From Peptostreptococcaceae bacterium (GTDB taxonomy: Bacteria > Bacillota > Clostridia > Peptostreptococcales > Peptostreptococcaceae): a DNA stretch of 64,000 bases. Of this stretch, positions 8,054 to 16,882 are shown piece by piece (position 1 is the stretch's first letter; each line of letters begins with the position of its first letter). The position numbers were made by a program, and so were the translations under genes. The notes beneath the pieces were generated by a model, which worked only from the letters and a program-made list of their open reading frames with translations, had not been told where the DNA came from and searched no databases. The DNA lies in NCBI GenBank assembly GCA_902363255.1, contig CABIZO010000003.1, forward strand, positions 248,001 through 312,000, written 5' to 3'.

Positions 8054-9862
8054 TTATAGGCTTTTTAAGCTCTTTTGTATATCTACTATTTTTAAAGTTA
8101 TTTTCATAATTTCTAATTCTACCTCTTTCATGGTGTCTTTATCTATGCTGTTGTCATTTAAACTTAATTCTAATTTTTTTTGTTTATGAAGTAATTCCTC
8201 AATTTCTTTGTGAATTTTATTTCTTTTCACATTTTTAATTATTTCATCAACATTTTTAGAATTATAAGTATTTAATGATATATTATCCAAATCCTTCAAA
8301 TATTCTTCAGATATGTTTAAACTTTTGATTTTGTCAATAGTTATTTTGTCCAATTCTTTATTTTTAATTATTAGATTAAAAATTTCTTTACTGTCATTAA
8401 TTAAGAAATCATTCTCACTGATTTTTAGCAATGCAATAAGACGAAGTTCTTTATTTTCCATTAAAAGTTTAATAAAGGTTTCTTCTACGAATTTTTCACC
8501 GTTTTCGATATTTTTAATCTTTTCTATTGGTTTTTGTTCAGTTTTTTGAAACTTTTTATAATTATTTTTACTATTATTAAAGTTTTTACCAAAAACCTCT
8601 TCTTTTAACGCTTCTAAACTTATATTAAATTCTTTACTTACATACTTAATATAATAGTCTTTCTCCACTGGAGATGATAAGCTCTTAATTATTAATGCTG
8701 CTTCTTTTGCAAATTTTATTAAATGTTCATCCTTATTAAAATCAAATTTTCTTTTTAATATGTTGATTTGAAATACAATATGAGAAACTGAACTTTCTAT
8801 GGCTTTTAAGAAACCTTCTTTTTTATATTTTTTAATAAAATCATCTGGATCTTTACAATCTTTTAAATTTAAGATTCTAACATTTATATTCTGTCCTCTT
8901 AATATTTCTATTGCTCTAAGGGTTGCTTTAACTCCCGCATCATCAGAATCATAGGATATTATTGCAGTAGATGCATATCTTTTTATTAATTTGCCTTGCT
9001 CATTTGTTAAGGCCGTTCCAAGTGTTGCTACTACATTTTCAATTCCATGTTCATATAGAGATATTAAATCCATATATCCTTCTACCAATATTAAGGTATC
9101 ATTGCTTATATTTTTTTTAGCATAATTCAATCCATATAAGTTAAATCTTTTATTAAAGAGTAATGAATCAGGTGAATTTAAATATTTTGGCAAAGAGTCA
9201 TCAAGAACTCTTCCTCCAAATCCGATAACATTGCCTCTATAATCAAATATAGGAAACATTACTCTATTTCTAAATCTGTCATAATATTTATTATCATTTT
9301 CTTTATGCGTAACTAGTCCACTTTTAACTAAATCTTTTTTTTCATAACCAATTGATAATAAATAGTCCATCAGACTATTCCAAGAATTTAAAGAATATCC
9401 TAGACCAAATTTTTTTATTATTTTATCACTTAAACCCCTTCTTTTTAAATAATCATATCCGGGATTTTTAGAATTAATCAAATTGGCAAAGTAGAACCTA
9501 GCAGCTTTTAAATGAATATCTTGCATAAGTTTTATGCTTTCCATTTTTGCTTTGTCTGCCTCACTCAAATTTGTCTTAAATTCTATTCCATTTTTTTCTG
9601 CTAGTAATTTTACAGCTTCTATAAAGTCTAGGTTTTCTATTTTCATAACAAAATTAATTACATCTCCACCTTCACCACAGCCAAAACATTTATAAATTTG
9701 TTTTTTCTGATTTACATGAAATGATCCTGTTTTTTCATTATGAAATGGACATAGACCACTATAATTACTTCCTGAATTTTTTAAGTTTATGTACTGTGAT
9801 ATCACATTTACAATATCACATCTGTTTTTAACTTCATCTATTAAATCTCTCATATTATTCAT
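8054..9862 (-). CDS. dnaG: DNA primase DnaG
   Basis: This is the 602-residue replicative primase that makes RNA primers for lagging-strand synthesis. An N-terminal CHC2 zinc finger uses C38, H41, C59 and C62. The catalytic core includes RVMFPIFDYRGNVIGFGGR, and the TOPRIM motif is visible as LVEGYMD followed by SYDSDDAG. The C-terminal third is Lys/Asn-rich and poorly conserved, as expected for the DnaB-interaction region. GAGGGTG lies 5 bases upstream of the ATG. It is the first gene of the dnaG-sigA macromolecular synthesis operon. Confidence 0.96.
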   Translation of the reverse strand: MNNMRDLIDEVKNRCDIVNVISQYINLKNSGSNYSGLCPFHNEKTGSFHVNQKKQIYKCFGCGEGGDVINFVMKIENLDFIEAVKLLAEKNGIEFKTNLSEADKAKMESIKLMQDIHLKAARFYFANLINSKNPGYDYLKRRGLSDKIIKKFGLGYSLNSWNSLMDYLLSIGYEKKDLVKSGLVTHKENDNKYYDRFRNRVMFPIFDYRGNVIGFGGRVLDDSLPKYLNSPDSLLFNKRFNLYGLNYAKKNISNDTLILVEGYMDLISLYEHGIENVVATLGTALTNEQGKLIKRYASTAIISYDSDDAGVKATLRAIEILRGQNINVRILNLKDCKDPDDFIKKYKKEGFLKAIESSVSHIVFQINILKRKFDFNKDEHLIKFAKEAALIIKSLSSPVEKDYYIKYVSKEFNISLEALKEEVFGKNFNNSKNNYKKFQKTEQKPIEKIKNIENGEKFVEETFIKLLMENKELRLIALLKISENDFLINDSKEIFNLIIKNKELDKITIDKIKSLNISEEYLKDLDNISLNTYNSKNVDEIIKNVKRNKIHKEIEELLHKQKKLELSLNDNSIDKDTMKEVELEIMKITLKIVDIQKSLKSL

Positions 9863-9931
9863 ATTATCACCCTCTGGTGTATTATTCGTAACATTTCTAT
9901 TTTACATTATATTTTTCATTTGTCAAATACT

Positions 9932-9960
9932 ATTATACATAATTCGACTTTTTTTGTTAA
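9932..9960 (-). promoter_or_regulatory. SigA-type promoter of dnaG-sigA
   Basis: TTAACA (9960-9955) and TATAAT (9937-9932) are 17 bases apart, 70 bases upstream of the dnaG start. The rest of the 9863-10190 gap is AT-rich, and I see nothing else in it. Confidence 0.6.
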
Positions 9961-10190
9961 TACCCTTCTTTTTTTTATTACTTTTTTTGACTTTTTAAAA
10001 AAATATAAATTTCATTTTCATAACTTAATTTCTAATATTTGTCGAAATAAACCATAAAATTTATTTTTTAAATATTTTAATCACTACCGTTTAAAGTTTT
10101 TATATTATTTCTCCTTGACAATTTTAATTATTTTTATATGTAATATTTATAGTATCTAAATAAATCTAAAAATTATGTGATTTTATAAAA

Positions 10191-10227
10191 AATAAAAGCA
10201 TTTAATTATAAATTAAATGCTTTTATT
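10191..10227 (-). terminator. Terminator after the multicopper-oxidase-like gene
   Basis: AATAAAAGCATTTAATT pairs with AATTAAATGCTTTTATT around a 3-base loop, giving a perfect, T-flanked hairpin usable from either strand. Confidence 0.8.
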
Positions 10228-10302
10228 CTAACAATTCTATTATAAAAAATCACTTTAAAAACTTATAATATTAATTTAATATTTACCCTTTTACTTGATA
10301 TC

Positions 10303-11991
10303 TTAATCTTCTGATAGTACAATTTGTGGCCTAACTAAATAATTATCTTTTTGCTCTAAAATTTGAGAATTGATTATATATTCAGGACCTTCACTTGTAT
10401 TAAAAGAAAAATAATTTTCACCCAAATTAACTTCTTCCATAATATAAGATGGTGCATATCTAATAATTATTCTTGTGATATATGATGGTGGACAATATAA
10501 TGTATCTTTTAATCCAACTTCATAAAGTTCAGGTAATATTGGACTTCCTTCAAATAAATCATCTTCTTTAATACTTAATACTTTATCTTTTTCATATATT
10601 TCTTTACATTTTATTTTATTAATTTTTTGTCTTTCTAAAATCATAAAATTAGTTAAGTGTATGTGCATACATATGTCATCATCACATAAATTAATAAATT
10701 CCCATATAAATGTTGAGCCAACTTTAATAATTATATTTGGTGGATTTAAATATGTTTCATTATTTATAAAATATCCTTCTATACCCTCACCTTTTTTCCT
10801 TTCCAAAAGTACGGTTGATAATTTATTAGTATTAATTTTCATAGGAGGATATTTGGTTAATGTCCTAGGTAAATTATATTCCCTTTTTTTATTAATATTA
10901 GTAATAGTGAATTTCATAATATCTTCGCATTCATCTGAAGAAAATAAATTTTTCATTATTACCTTATCATTTTCTTTATATTTAGAAAAATCTATAAGTA
11001 AATCAACTCTCTCACCTGGATATAATATAAAATATAATAATTCGTGTGGTTTTTCTAAATACCCACCATCACTACCTATTTGTATCATTTCACTATTATC
11101 AGATAAAGCTATTTTGTATGGTCTACTATTTGATCCATTAAGCACACTAAATCTATATAATTGGTTTTGTACATTTAAATTTGGCCATACTTTACCATTA
11201 ACCAAAATAGTATCACCAAAAAATTTATCTTTCCAATAAGGATGATTTGACTCAGTTTTTATATTGTCATAATAAAGCGATCCATCTTCATAGAAAGATT
11301 TATCTTGTATTATCAAAGGTATATGATAATCATCATTTGGTAAGTTATATTTATCATCTTTTATAAAATATAAACCGCATAGTCCTGAGTAAACAGAATA
11401 CCTAGACACTCCAGGACTTTGTTCATAGTACCAAAGTATGGAACTTCTTTGCTCATTTGTATACTTATAATAATTGGTGGAATAAATTGGTCCCTTAAGT
11501 CCTGTTGCTGTATACCAGGCTCTGGGATTTCCATCATAAATTGGAGGTGCAGATATTCCATGAACATGCATTATTAAAGTGGGCGGCCATTGACCTTCTT
11601 TAGAATCATCGTCTAGATTTTTATCACATACTATATTATTAGGATTTGGCCAGGCAAGGGTCTTGTCAATTTTAAACATATACTCTCCTAATATTTTGTT
11701 ATTCCATTGTACATTTGTATTAATATCCCTTTCTACTTCAAATGTTGGTCCTGGTGAATGTTTTACATACTTAATTTTTTTATTTTTTTCATCCCTACAA
11801 AATCCTGCAAATCCCCACACCTTTGTTTTATTAAATCCTTCTGGTAACAATTGTTGATAAAATTCGCAGGCATCCACGCTATAATGATGATTTATTTTAT
11901 CTTCTCTTTTGAAGAAGGATGGTTCAAAAACAGGCAATTTTTCTAATTTATTTTTGAATTTTGGAATAAAAGATGGATTTAATCTCTTCAT
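10303..11991 (-). CDS. Multicopper-oxidase-fold protein lacking most copper ligands
   Basis: Over 560 residues the architecture follows CotA/bilirubin-oxidase-type multicopper oxidases: an N-terminal HVHG motif near residue 142, WYYEQSPGVSRYSVYSGLCGLYFI, a PGERVDLLIDF segment, and a C-terminal MHIHLTNFMILER block. The ligands are mostly gone. The usual YHDH reads YYEQ; the first His of HPxHxH is lost; the usual HCHxxEHED near the C-terminus reads NSQILEQKD. It is therefore probably not an oxidase and may be structural, for example in the spore coat. ATG 11991 matches family N-termini; the upstream GTG at 12009 is too close to AGG. Confidence 0.8.
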   Translation of the reverse strand: MKRLNPSFIPKFKNKLEKLPVFEPSFFKREDKINHHYSVDACEFYQQLLPEGFNKTKVWGFAGFCRDEKNKKIKYVKHSPGPTFEVERDINTNVQWNNKILGEYMFKIDKTLAWPNPNNIVCDKNLDDDSKEGQWPPTLIMHVHGISAPPIYDGNPRAWYTATGLKGPIYSTNYYKYTNEQRSSILWYYEQSPGVSRYSVYSGLCGLYFIKDDKYNLPNDDYHIPLIIQDKSFYEDGSLYYDNIKTESNHPYWKDKFFGDTILVNGKVWPNLNVQNQLYRFSVLNGSNSRPYKIALSDNSEMIQIGSDGGYLEKPHELLYFILYPGERVDLLIDFSKYKENDKVIMKNLFSSDECEDIMKFTITNINKKREYNLPRTLTKYPPMKINTNKLSTVLLERKKGEGIEGYFINNETYLNPPNIIIKVGSTFIWEFINLCDDDICMHIHLTNFMILERQKINKIKCKEIYEKDKVLSIKEDDLFEGSPILPELYEVGLKDTLYCPPSYITRIIIRYAPSYIMEEVNLGENYFSFNTSEGPEYIINSQILEQKDNYLVRPQIVLSED

Positions 11992-12098
11992 AGATATACC
12001 AACTCTCACCTACCTTTTTTATGTTATAATGCAAAATAATTATTCTAATTAAATATATGATTTATATTTTTTTTAATTCCTAGTATGTAATAAGAAAA

Positions 12099-12134
12099 AC
12101 TCTCATGAAAGTATATATTTACTATCATGAGAGT
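12099..12134 (-). terminator. Terminator after the Cys-rich gene
   Basis: ACTCTCATGA and TCATGAGAGT form a perfect 10-bp stem, followed on the minus strand by TTTTTC. Confidence 0.8.
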
Positions 12135-12205
12135 ACCTATTTGTCACTATAAAAATCAAATAAAATTTTCTACTTATTAAACTATTATATATTGTTTATT
12201 ATTAG

Positions 12206-12574
12206 TTATTTACACTTACAACATTTATTTTTTTTAGAACAATTGCAACCACAAGCTTTTTTCTTATGACAATTTTTCTCTACACAATGAACTTTAATTG
12301 TATTTTCCTTATTTAAACAACAGCACTCTCTTTTACAACAATTATGATCTCTATCACATATTAATTCAAAACAGTGTCCGCATTCACATTTAAAGACAAA
12401 TTTAGAACATTCCTTGAATTTTTTAAAGCTAATCATCTTGCAAAAACCTCTACATTTACAACAACGTCTACTAAAACATGATTCATCACAATGATGGTCA
12501 CAACATTCTTGATGACATTTTTTTTCACAGCAACAATTTTTTCTATTATTACACGAACATTTATCCATACCCAT
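12206..12574 (-). CDS. Extremely cysteine-rich small protein
   Basis: The 122-residue product contains 32 cysteines, many as CC or CCC clusters, mixed with Lys, His and Asn. There is no signal peptide or membrane span. The composition resembles C. difficile exosporium Cys-rich proteins such as CdeC in spirit only; I see no alignment-level match. A metallothionein-like metal store or a disulfide cross-linked spore-layer protein are both reasonable. ATG 12574 has GAGAGGTG 6 bases upstream and is better than the GTG at 12592. Its neighbour is the degenerate multicopper-oxidase protein, which fits a coat-gene pair. Confidence 0.65.
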   Translation of the reverse strand: MGMDKCSCNNRKNCCCEKKCHQECCDHHCDESCFSRRCCKCRGFCKMISFKKFKECSKFVFKCECGHCFELICDRDHNCCKRECCCLNKENTIKVHCVEKNCHKKKACGCNCSKKNKCCKCK

Positions 12575-12690
12575 ATATTTCACCTCTCTCACAAGGATTA
12601 ATTTTTATGTTATCCTCCATATACTATATGTAAGTTTTAAAAAATTTGTTCCAATATGTAGTATAAATAGTTATTTTTGTATTTATAATC

Positions 12691-12716
12691 AAAAAAGGAG
12701 CTAAATGCTCCTTTTT
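12691..12716 (-). terminator. Terminator overlapping the end of the 12701 gene
   Basis: AAAAAGGAGC and GCTCCTTTTT form the stem, and the stop codon of the upstream gene lies inside the loop. Confidence 0.75.
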
Positions 12717-13024
12717 AGTATTTTAATTGTATTTTTATTATACTTTTCTCGATTTAATTTCTCTTCCCTATATTTTATTAATTCATTAATTTTTGAAATA
12801 TAAATATTATCTTCACTTAATCTAATAAGACTTTTAATGTAGTATAAATCAGTACTTCTTGGTACCTTTTTTCTTATAACTAAGTCAATGGCAGTTTTAG
12901 CACTTTCAAAACATCTAAGATGAGTATGACCATCTTTAAATACTTTTTTTGTGTTATAAGCAATATAACCATTTTTCACTTGGAAAATGATAAATTCCTT
13001 TTTTTCATACACTTTGTTATACAT
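12701..13024 (-). CDS. Hypothetical small basic protein
   Basis: This is a 107-residue, Lys/Ile-rich soluble protein with no signal or membrane segment and no motif I recognise. The N-terminal half could form a small beta-sheet (FIIFQVKNGYIAYNT); the C-terminal half is a charged helix. AAAAGGATT precedes the ATG. It follows the NodB deacetylase gene by about 45 bases on the same strand and shares a terminator at its own 3' end, so it may be the last gene of that unit. Confidence 0.55.
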   Translation of the reverse strand: MYNKVYEKKEFIIFQVKNGYIAYNTKKVFKDGHTHLRCFESAKTAIDLVIRKKVPRSTDLYYIKSLIRLSEDNIYISKINELIKYREEKLNREKYNKNTIKILKRSI

Positions 13025-13068
13025 TTAACCAAATCCTTTTAGTTATTGTAATACTATCTCATTAAATT

Positions 13069-13767
13069 TTATTTATTAATTAATTCTGATACAGTAACAA
13101 ATTTATATCCTTTTTTCATCATTTCAGGTATTATTGTATCTAGTGCTTTAACCGTATTTTCAGTTCCATAATCATGAAGTAAAATTATATCTCCATTCTG
13201 AGCTTTATTTATTATTATATTAGAGATTTCTGATGAAGGTGGATTTTTCCAATCTTTTGCATCTACAGTAGTCCAAAGTATTATTTTATATCCACTTTCT
13301 TTCGCAATTTGTCCTAATTTTTCTTCACTATAACTTCCAAATGGAGGTCTGAATAAAGTTGGTTTTTTCCCTGTTAATTTTAGCAATGTATCTTCACATT
13401 CTTTTATTTCTCTTTTTATGTCATCACTACTTAAATTACTAATATCAGGATGAGAAAAAGTATGGTTTCCTATTTCATGTCCTTCTTTAGCAGCTCTTAT
13501 TAGAGGTTTACTATACCAATTAGCATGCTTTCCTACCGCAAAGAAAGTACCCTTCACATTATACTTATCTAATACGTCTAATATTTCATTAGTTTCTTTT
13601 GGATGCGGTCCATCATCAAATGTTAGCGCTATTATTTTTTCTTCACGTGATCCATTTTTAAAAAATATATCATTATTCTCAACTAACGAAGATATTTCTT
13701 TACTATTAGAAATTATAATAAGCAAGGTTATCATAAATAATAGAATACTTTTTACTTTAGATGTCAT
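13069..13767 (-). CDS. Polysaccharide deacetylase (NodB domain), exported
   Basis: An N-terminal hydrophobic signal/anchor (residues ~7-23) precedes a NodB carbohydrate esterase 4 domain (about 40-230). All motifs are intact: TFDDGPH (catalytic base and metal Asp), HTFSHP (metal His), RPPFGSY, and LLHDYG. Such enzymes remove acetyl groups from peptidoglycan or other cell-wall glycans outside the membrane. Size and order resemble PdaB/PgdA-like sporulation or wall enzymes, but the substrate cannot be read from sequence. It lies 25 bases downstream of the CAP-domain gene, probably in one operon. Confidence 0.88.
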   Translation of the reverse strand: MTSKVKSILLFMITLLIIISNSKEISSLVENNDIFFKNGSREEKIIALTFDDGPHPKETNEILDVLDKYNVKGTFFAVGKHANWYSKPLIRAAKEGHEIGNHTFSHPDISNLSSDDIKREIKECEDTLLKLTGKKPTLFRPPFGSYSEEKLGQIAKESGYKIILWTTVDAKDWKNPPSSEISNIIINKAQNGDIILLHDYGTENTVKALDTIIPEMMKKGYKFVTVSELINK

Positions 13768-13791
13768 TTTAATCTTACTTCCTTTCTTGTA

Positions 13792-14790
13792 TTAACCAAA
13801 AAAGTTTTCTGTGTAGTAAGTTTTATATTTTCCTCCAAAAATAACTCCTACACCGATATATTTATAATTCCCTAAAATGTTTTTTCTATGACCTTGAGAA
13901 TTCATCAATCCATTATGAACAAATATTGCATTTGTCTGACCTGCCGCAATATTTTCTCCTGCATTCACATAGTTAATTCCTTCATTTGCCATCCTATCAA
14001 AAGGTGTTTCATTTTTTAAGTTTTCATGATCAAAAAAATTATTATTTTTCATATCTTCACTATGTTTTCTCGCACATATAGTTGTTTTTTCATCATAAGA
14101 TAATTTTTTCAAATTATGTTTATATCGTGTACTGTTTATTAGGTCTATTATTTGATACATAAAGCTTTCTTCAATATTTTTATCTTCTTGTGGATATATA
14201 CTTTTCACTTCGTCTTCACAAGATTTTTCAATTATTTGATAAGCCCAAATTTTACCTTTATCAAATTTGTCATAGAACACTGTAATATATTTTTTATTTT
14301 TATATATAATGCCATACTCGTCATTATAAGATATTTCATATCTTATATTGCCCTTATTTCTATACTTTAGTGTTCTATAATTTTCTTTTATATATTTCAA
14401 ATCTTTATTGATATAGATCCCTTCATTTTCACATGAGTCAATATTATTTGTAAATAAAGCTACTACTTTATTACTTTTTATACCAACCATAACAAAATTC
14501 TCTTTATAAGTATTGTATACATACCAATTAAAGTTATATTCACTTTTATCTATTCTATTTGGCTTATTTATTTTTTGTATTACGGAATCCTTTGAATCAC
14601 CTATTTTTATTTTTTCAAAATTATAAATTACTTCCTCGCCTGATTCTTCATTGTAGTCATTTTCTATGTTAACTAACGGATCTTTTTGCAAAAATTTTTC
14701 TTTTACCATATTTGTAATATCTTCAAAATAGCCTACATTATAAAATACCACTATAAACATTACTAATAATATGCATATTAATTTTTTCAA
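13792..14790 (-). CDS. CAP-domain (SCP-like) extracellular protein
   Basis: This is a 332-residue protein with an N-terminal membrane anchor (residues ~3-20), a central CAP-associated region (~60-190) and a C-terminal CAP/SCP domain (~205-332). CAP signature residues include HSEDM, FFDHENL, NAGENIAAG and GHRKNIL, as in Bacillus YkwD and C. difficile homologues. The role is extracellular, perhaps spore- or wall-associated; its biochemical activity is unknown. The start is TTG at 14790, supported by AAAGGGTG 6 bases upstream. It precedes the NodB gene on the same strand. Confidence 0.85.
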   Translation of the reverse strand: MKKLICILLVMFIVVFYNVGYFEDITNMVKEKFLQKDPLVNIENDYNEESGEEVIYNFEKIKIGDSKDSVIQKINKPNRIDKSEYNFNWYVYNTYKENFVMVGIKSNKVVALFTNNIDSCENEGIYINKDLKYIKENYRTLKYRNKGNIRYEISYNDEYGIIYKNKKYITVFYDKFDKGKIWAYQIIEKSCEDEVKSIYPQEDKNIEESFMYQIIDLINSTRYKHNLKKLSYDEKTTICARKHSEDMKNNNFFDHENLKNETPFDRMANEGINYVNAGENIAAGQTNAIFVHNGLMNSQGHRKNILGNYKYIGVGVIFGGKYKTYYTENFFG

Positions 14791-14823
14791 AATATCACCC
14801 TTTCAAGAAAAATTAATTACTAC

Positions 14824-14850
14824 AAAAAAAGCTTTATCATAAGATAAAGC
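14824..14850 (-). terminator. Terminator after the MORN gene
   Basis: GCTTTATC and GATAAAGC form an 8-bp stem with a 4-base loop, followed by a seven-T run on the minus strand. It touches the MORN stop codon. Confidence 0.8.
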
Positions 14851-15653
14851 TATAATTTAACACAAAATAATTCGTCTAAACTTCTTCCAAAAACAGAAGG
14901 CTTATCGAACTTCCATGTTCCTTCATATATTAATTCTCCATTTAAATAAAAACTACCATTTCCATGTTTTTTACCATGCATAAATTCTCCCTCATATCTT
15001 TTACCTTCATCCCAGATATAAGTCCCATTTCCATGTATTAAATTATTCTTCCATTGCCCTTCATAAATAAGGTTTCCACTTTGATCAAAACATTGACCTT
15101 CTCCATCCATTTTACCGTCTTTAAATTCTCCGTTATATCTTACGTTATCACTCCACGTAAATATACCTATTCCATTCTTCTTACCATCTTTCCACTGACC
15201 TAAGTATTCATCTCCATTAGAATAATTCATTCGTCCTATTCCATTCATTAAGTCATTATTAAATGTTCCTAAGTATAGATTTCCATTTTCAAGCTTACAT
15301 TCTCCAATCCCTTCTCGTATATTGTTTTTAAATTCACCAATATACTCCATGATAACCTTACTATCATTATACATTATGTAGTATCCCTTACCATGTAACT
15401 CATTTTTCTCTATTTTTCCTATATATTTATCTCCATTGGAAAAATAATATATTTTATCTTTGTTACATGTAAACTCATCTTCTTCATTCAATTCTTCTTT
15501 TTCTACTAGAAACATTTCATTCTCAGTAGCTATAACTTGTTTTTTTTCAACTTTTCTTTTCATACCTTCTATAGATTTAATAGTTTTTTTGTAATTATTA
15601 ATCTCTCTTAAATAATCTTTATATATGTTAACAAAATCTTTTGATGCACTCAT
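14850..15653 (-). CDS. MORN-repeat protein
   Basis: After a helical, charged N-terminus (~1-80) come about eight MORN repeats with the usual YxGxxxxGxxxGxG pattern, for example YLGQWKDGKKNGIG and YEGEFMHGKKHGNG. MORN repeats are beta-hairpin modules that bind lipid or partner proteins. Bacterial functions are mostly unknown. There is no signal peptide, so it is probably cytoplasmic or peripheral to the membrane. I prefer the second ATG (15653), which has GGGGG at a 6-base spacing, over the first (15659), which abuts the site. Confidence 0.85.
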   Translation of the reverse strand: MSASKDFVNIYKDYLREINNYKKTIKSIEGMKRKVEKKQVIATENEMFLVEKEELNEEDEFTCNKDKIYYFSNGDKYIGKIEKNELHGKGYYIMYNDSKVIMEYIGEFKNNIREGIGECKLENGNLYLGTFNNDLMNGIGRMNYSNGDEYLGQWKDGKKNGIGIFTWSDNVRYNGEFKDGKMDGEGQCFDQSGNLIYEGQWKNNLIHGNGTYIWDEGKRYEGEFMHGKKHGNGSFYLNGELIYEGTWKFDKPSVFGRSLDELFCVKL

Positions 15654-15821
15654 ATTCATCCCCCATTTTCTCTATGGATTTTCTTATATATTATTATAAA
15701 GTAATAGAAAAATTTTTTCCATACCTACTTAACTTTATAATTATGTATGTACGTATTTTATTAATTATTATGTACTTTAAAATATAAATTATATATACAT
15801 ATTTATATTTTAATCCAAAAT

Positions 15822-15849
15822 AAAAAAGCCAGAACATGATCTGGCCTTT
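15822..15849 (-). terminator. Terminator after the YitT-family gene
   Basis: GGCCAGATC / GAACATGATCTGGCC form a stem ending in AAGCC on the plus strand, with a T-run on the minus strand immediately at the stop codon of the membrane protein gene. Confidence 0.65.
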
Positions 15850-15852
15850 CTT

Positions 15853-16719
15853 TTATAAGAATTTTTCTTTAAATCCTTTACCTTTAACTTCGTTTATATC
15901 ATTAACAGAAATAAAAGCTCTTTCATCGTGTTTCAACGCTATTTCTTTTATTTTTGGAATCTCTCGTGATAAAACTACGCAATAAATAATTTTTTTCTTT
16001 TCATGAGTATATCCACCTTCTGCATCTAAAAATGTCACTCCTCTGACTAAAGTTTTCATAATCTCAGCTGCTATAGGCTTAGAATTGTTAGAGAATACCA
16101 TAACTGCTTTTTCATCATTTAGTGCATCTTTTATATAACTCATAACCTGTGCATTAATAAACATAGCAATTAATGTATATAGTGCTAAGTTTAATCCAAA
16201 TAGTAAAGAACTAATAGAAACAATTGCTAAATTTATTCCAAAAGTAGTATTTTTCATTTCAATATTTAATTTATTCTTTAAGATTGCGCCTATTATATCA
16301 GTTCCTCCAAGAGATGACTTAGTTCTAAACACTAACCCATTCCCAACACCACATAAAATTCCACCATATACACTTTGTAACAATATATCATCAATAGGAA
16401 TTATACTTCCTATTTCTTGTGTTACACCAATAATCACAGAAAAAAGCACCATATTTATTAAACTTGTAATTAAAAAATCTTTATCCAAAAAAATAAATCC
16501 TAAAATAAAAATGGGTATATTAATAAGAAATGTAATAAATCCAACATTAATATTAGATAAATAATTGATTGCTGTCGATACTCCGGCTACTCCTCCACTT
16601 AACAAATGTGCCTGTCTTAAAAAACCATTTACACCAATGGACATAATTGTGATACCCACAATAATAATTGAGTATCTTATATAAATATTGTCTTGCTCCA
16701 TTGTATTAACCTTGCTCAT
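15853..16719 (-). CDS. YitT-family membrane protein (DUF161/DUF2179)
   Basis: Five to six membrane segments fill residues ~15-195; the N-terminal core has the family signature GGVAGVSTAINYL. A soluble C-terminal DUF2179 domain (~205-288) contains RGVTFLDAEGGYTHEKKKII. YitT/YpjC-type proteins are widespread in Firmicutes; a transport role is suspected but not proven. The ATG at 16719 has GGAGGGAG 6 bases upstream and is preferred over one at 16746. It is a single-gene unit with a terminator. Confidence 0.88.
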   Translation of the reverse strand: MSKVNTMEQDNIYIRYSIIIVGITIMSIGVNGFLRQAHLLSGGVAGVSTAINYLSNINVGFITFLINIPIFILGFIFLDKDFLITSLINMVLFSVIIGVTQEIGSIIPIDDILLQSVYGGILCGVGNGLVFRTKSSLGGTDIIGAILKNKLNIEMKNTTFGINLAIVSISSLLFGLNLALYTLIAMFINAQVMSYIKDALNDEKAVMVFSNNSKPIAAEIMKTLVRGVTFLDAEGGYTHEKKKIIYCVVLSREIPKIKEIALKHDERAFISVNDINEVKGKGFKEKFL

Positions 16720-16882
16720 AAAGCTCCCTCCAAATAAATTAAACAAATATTGTTATAAACATAATTCTTATTGTTTACATTATTATATTAGCATACTTTA
16801 TCCATCAGTGCATAATTCATTTCATTTTTTTTAAGAACAGAAGTTTTACATTCATTTTTTATTATTACAATTTTTTTCACTA

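Noticed and set aside
10661..11239. Long open frame on the plus strand inside the multicopper-oxidase-like gene
   Set aside because: It has no ribosome site, its codons mirror the antisense gene, and the minus-strand protein shows clear family motifs.
12206..12574. Considered as a ribosomal or zinc-ribbon protein
   Set aside because: The Cys spacing is irregular and far denser than in zinc ribbons.
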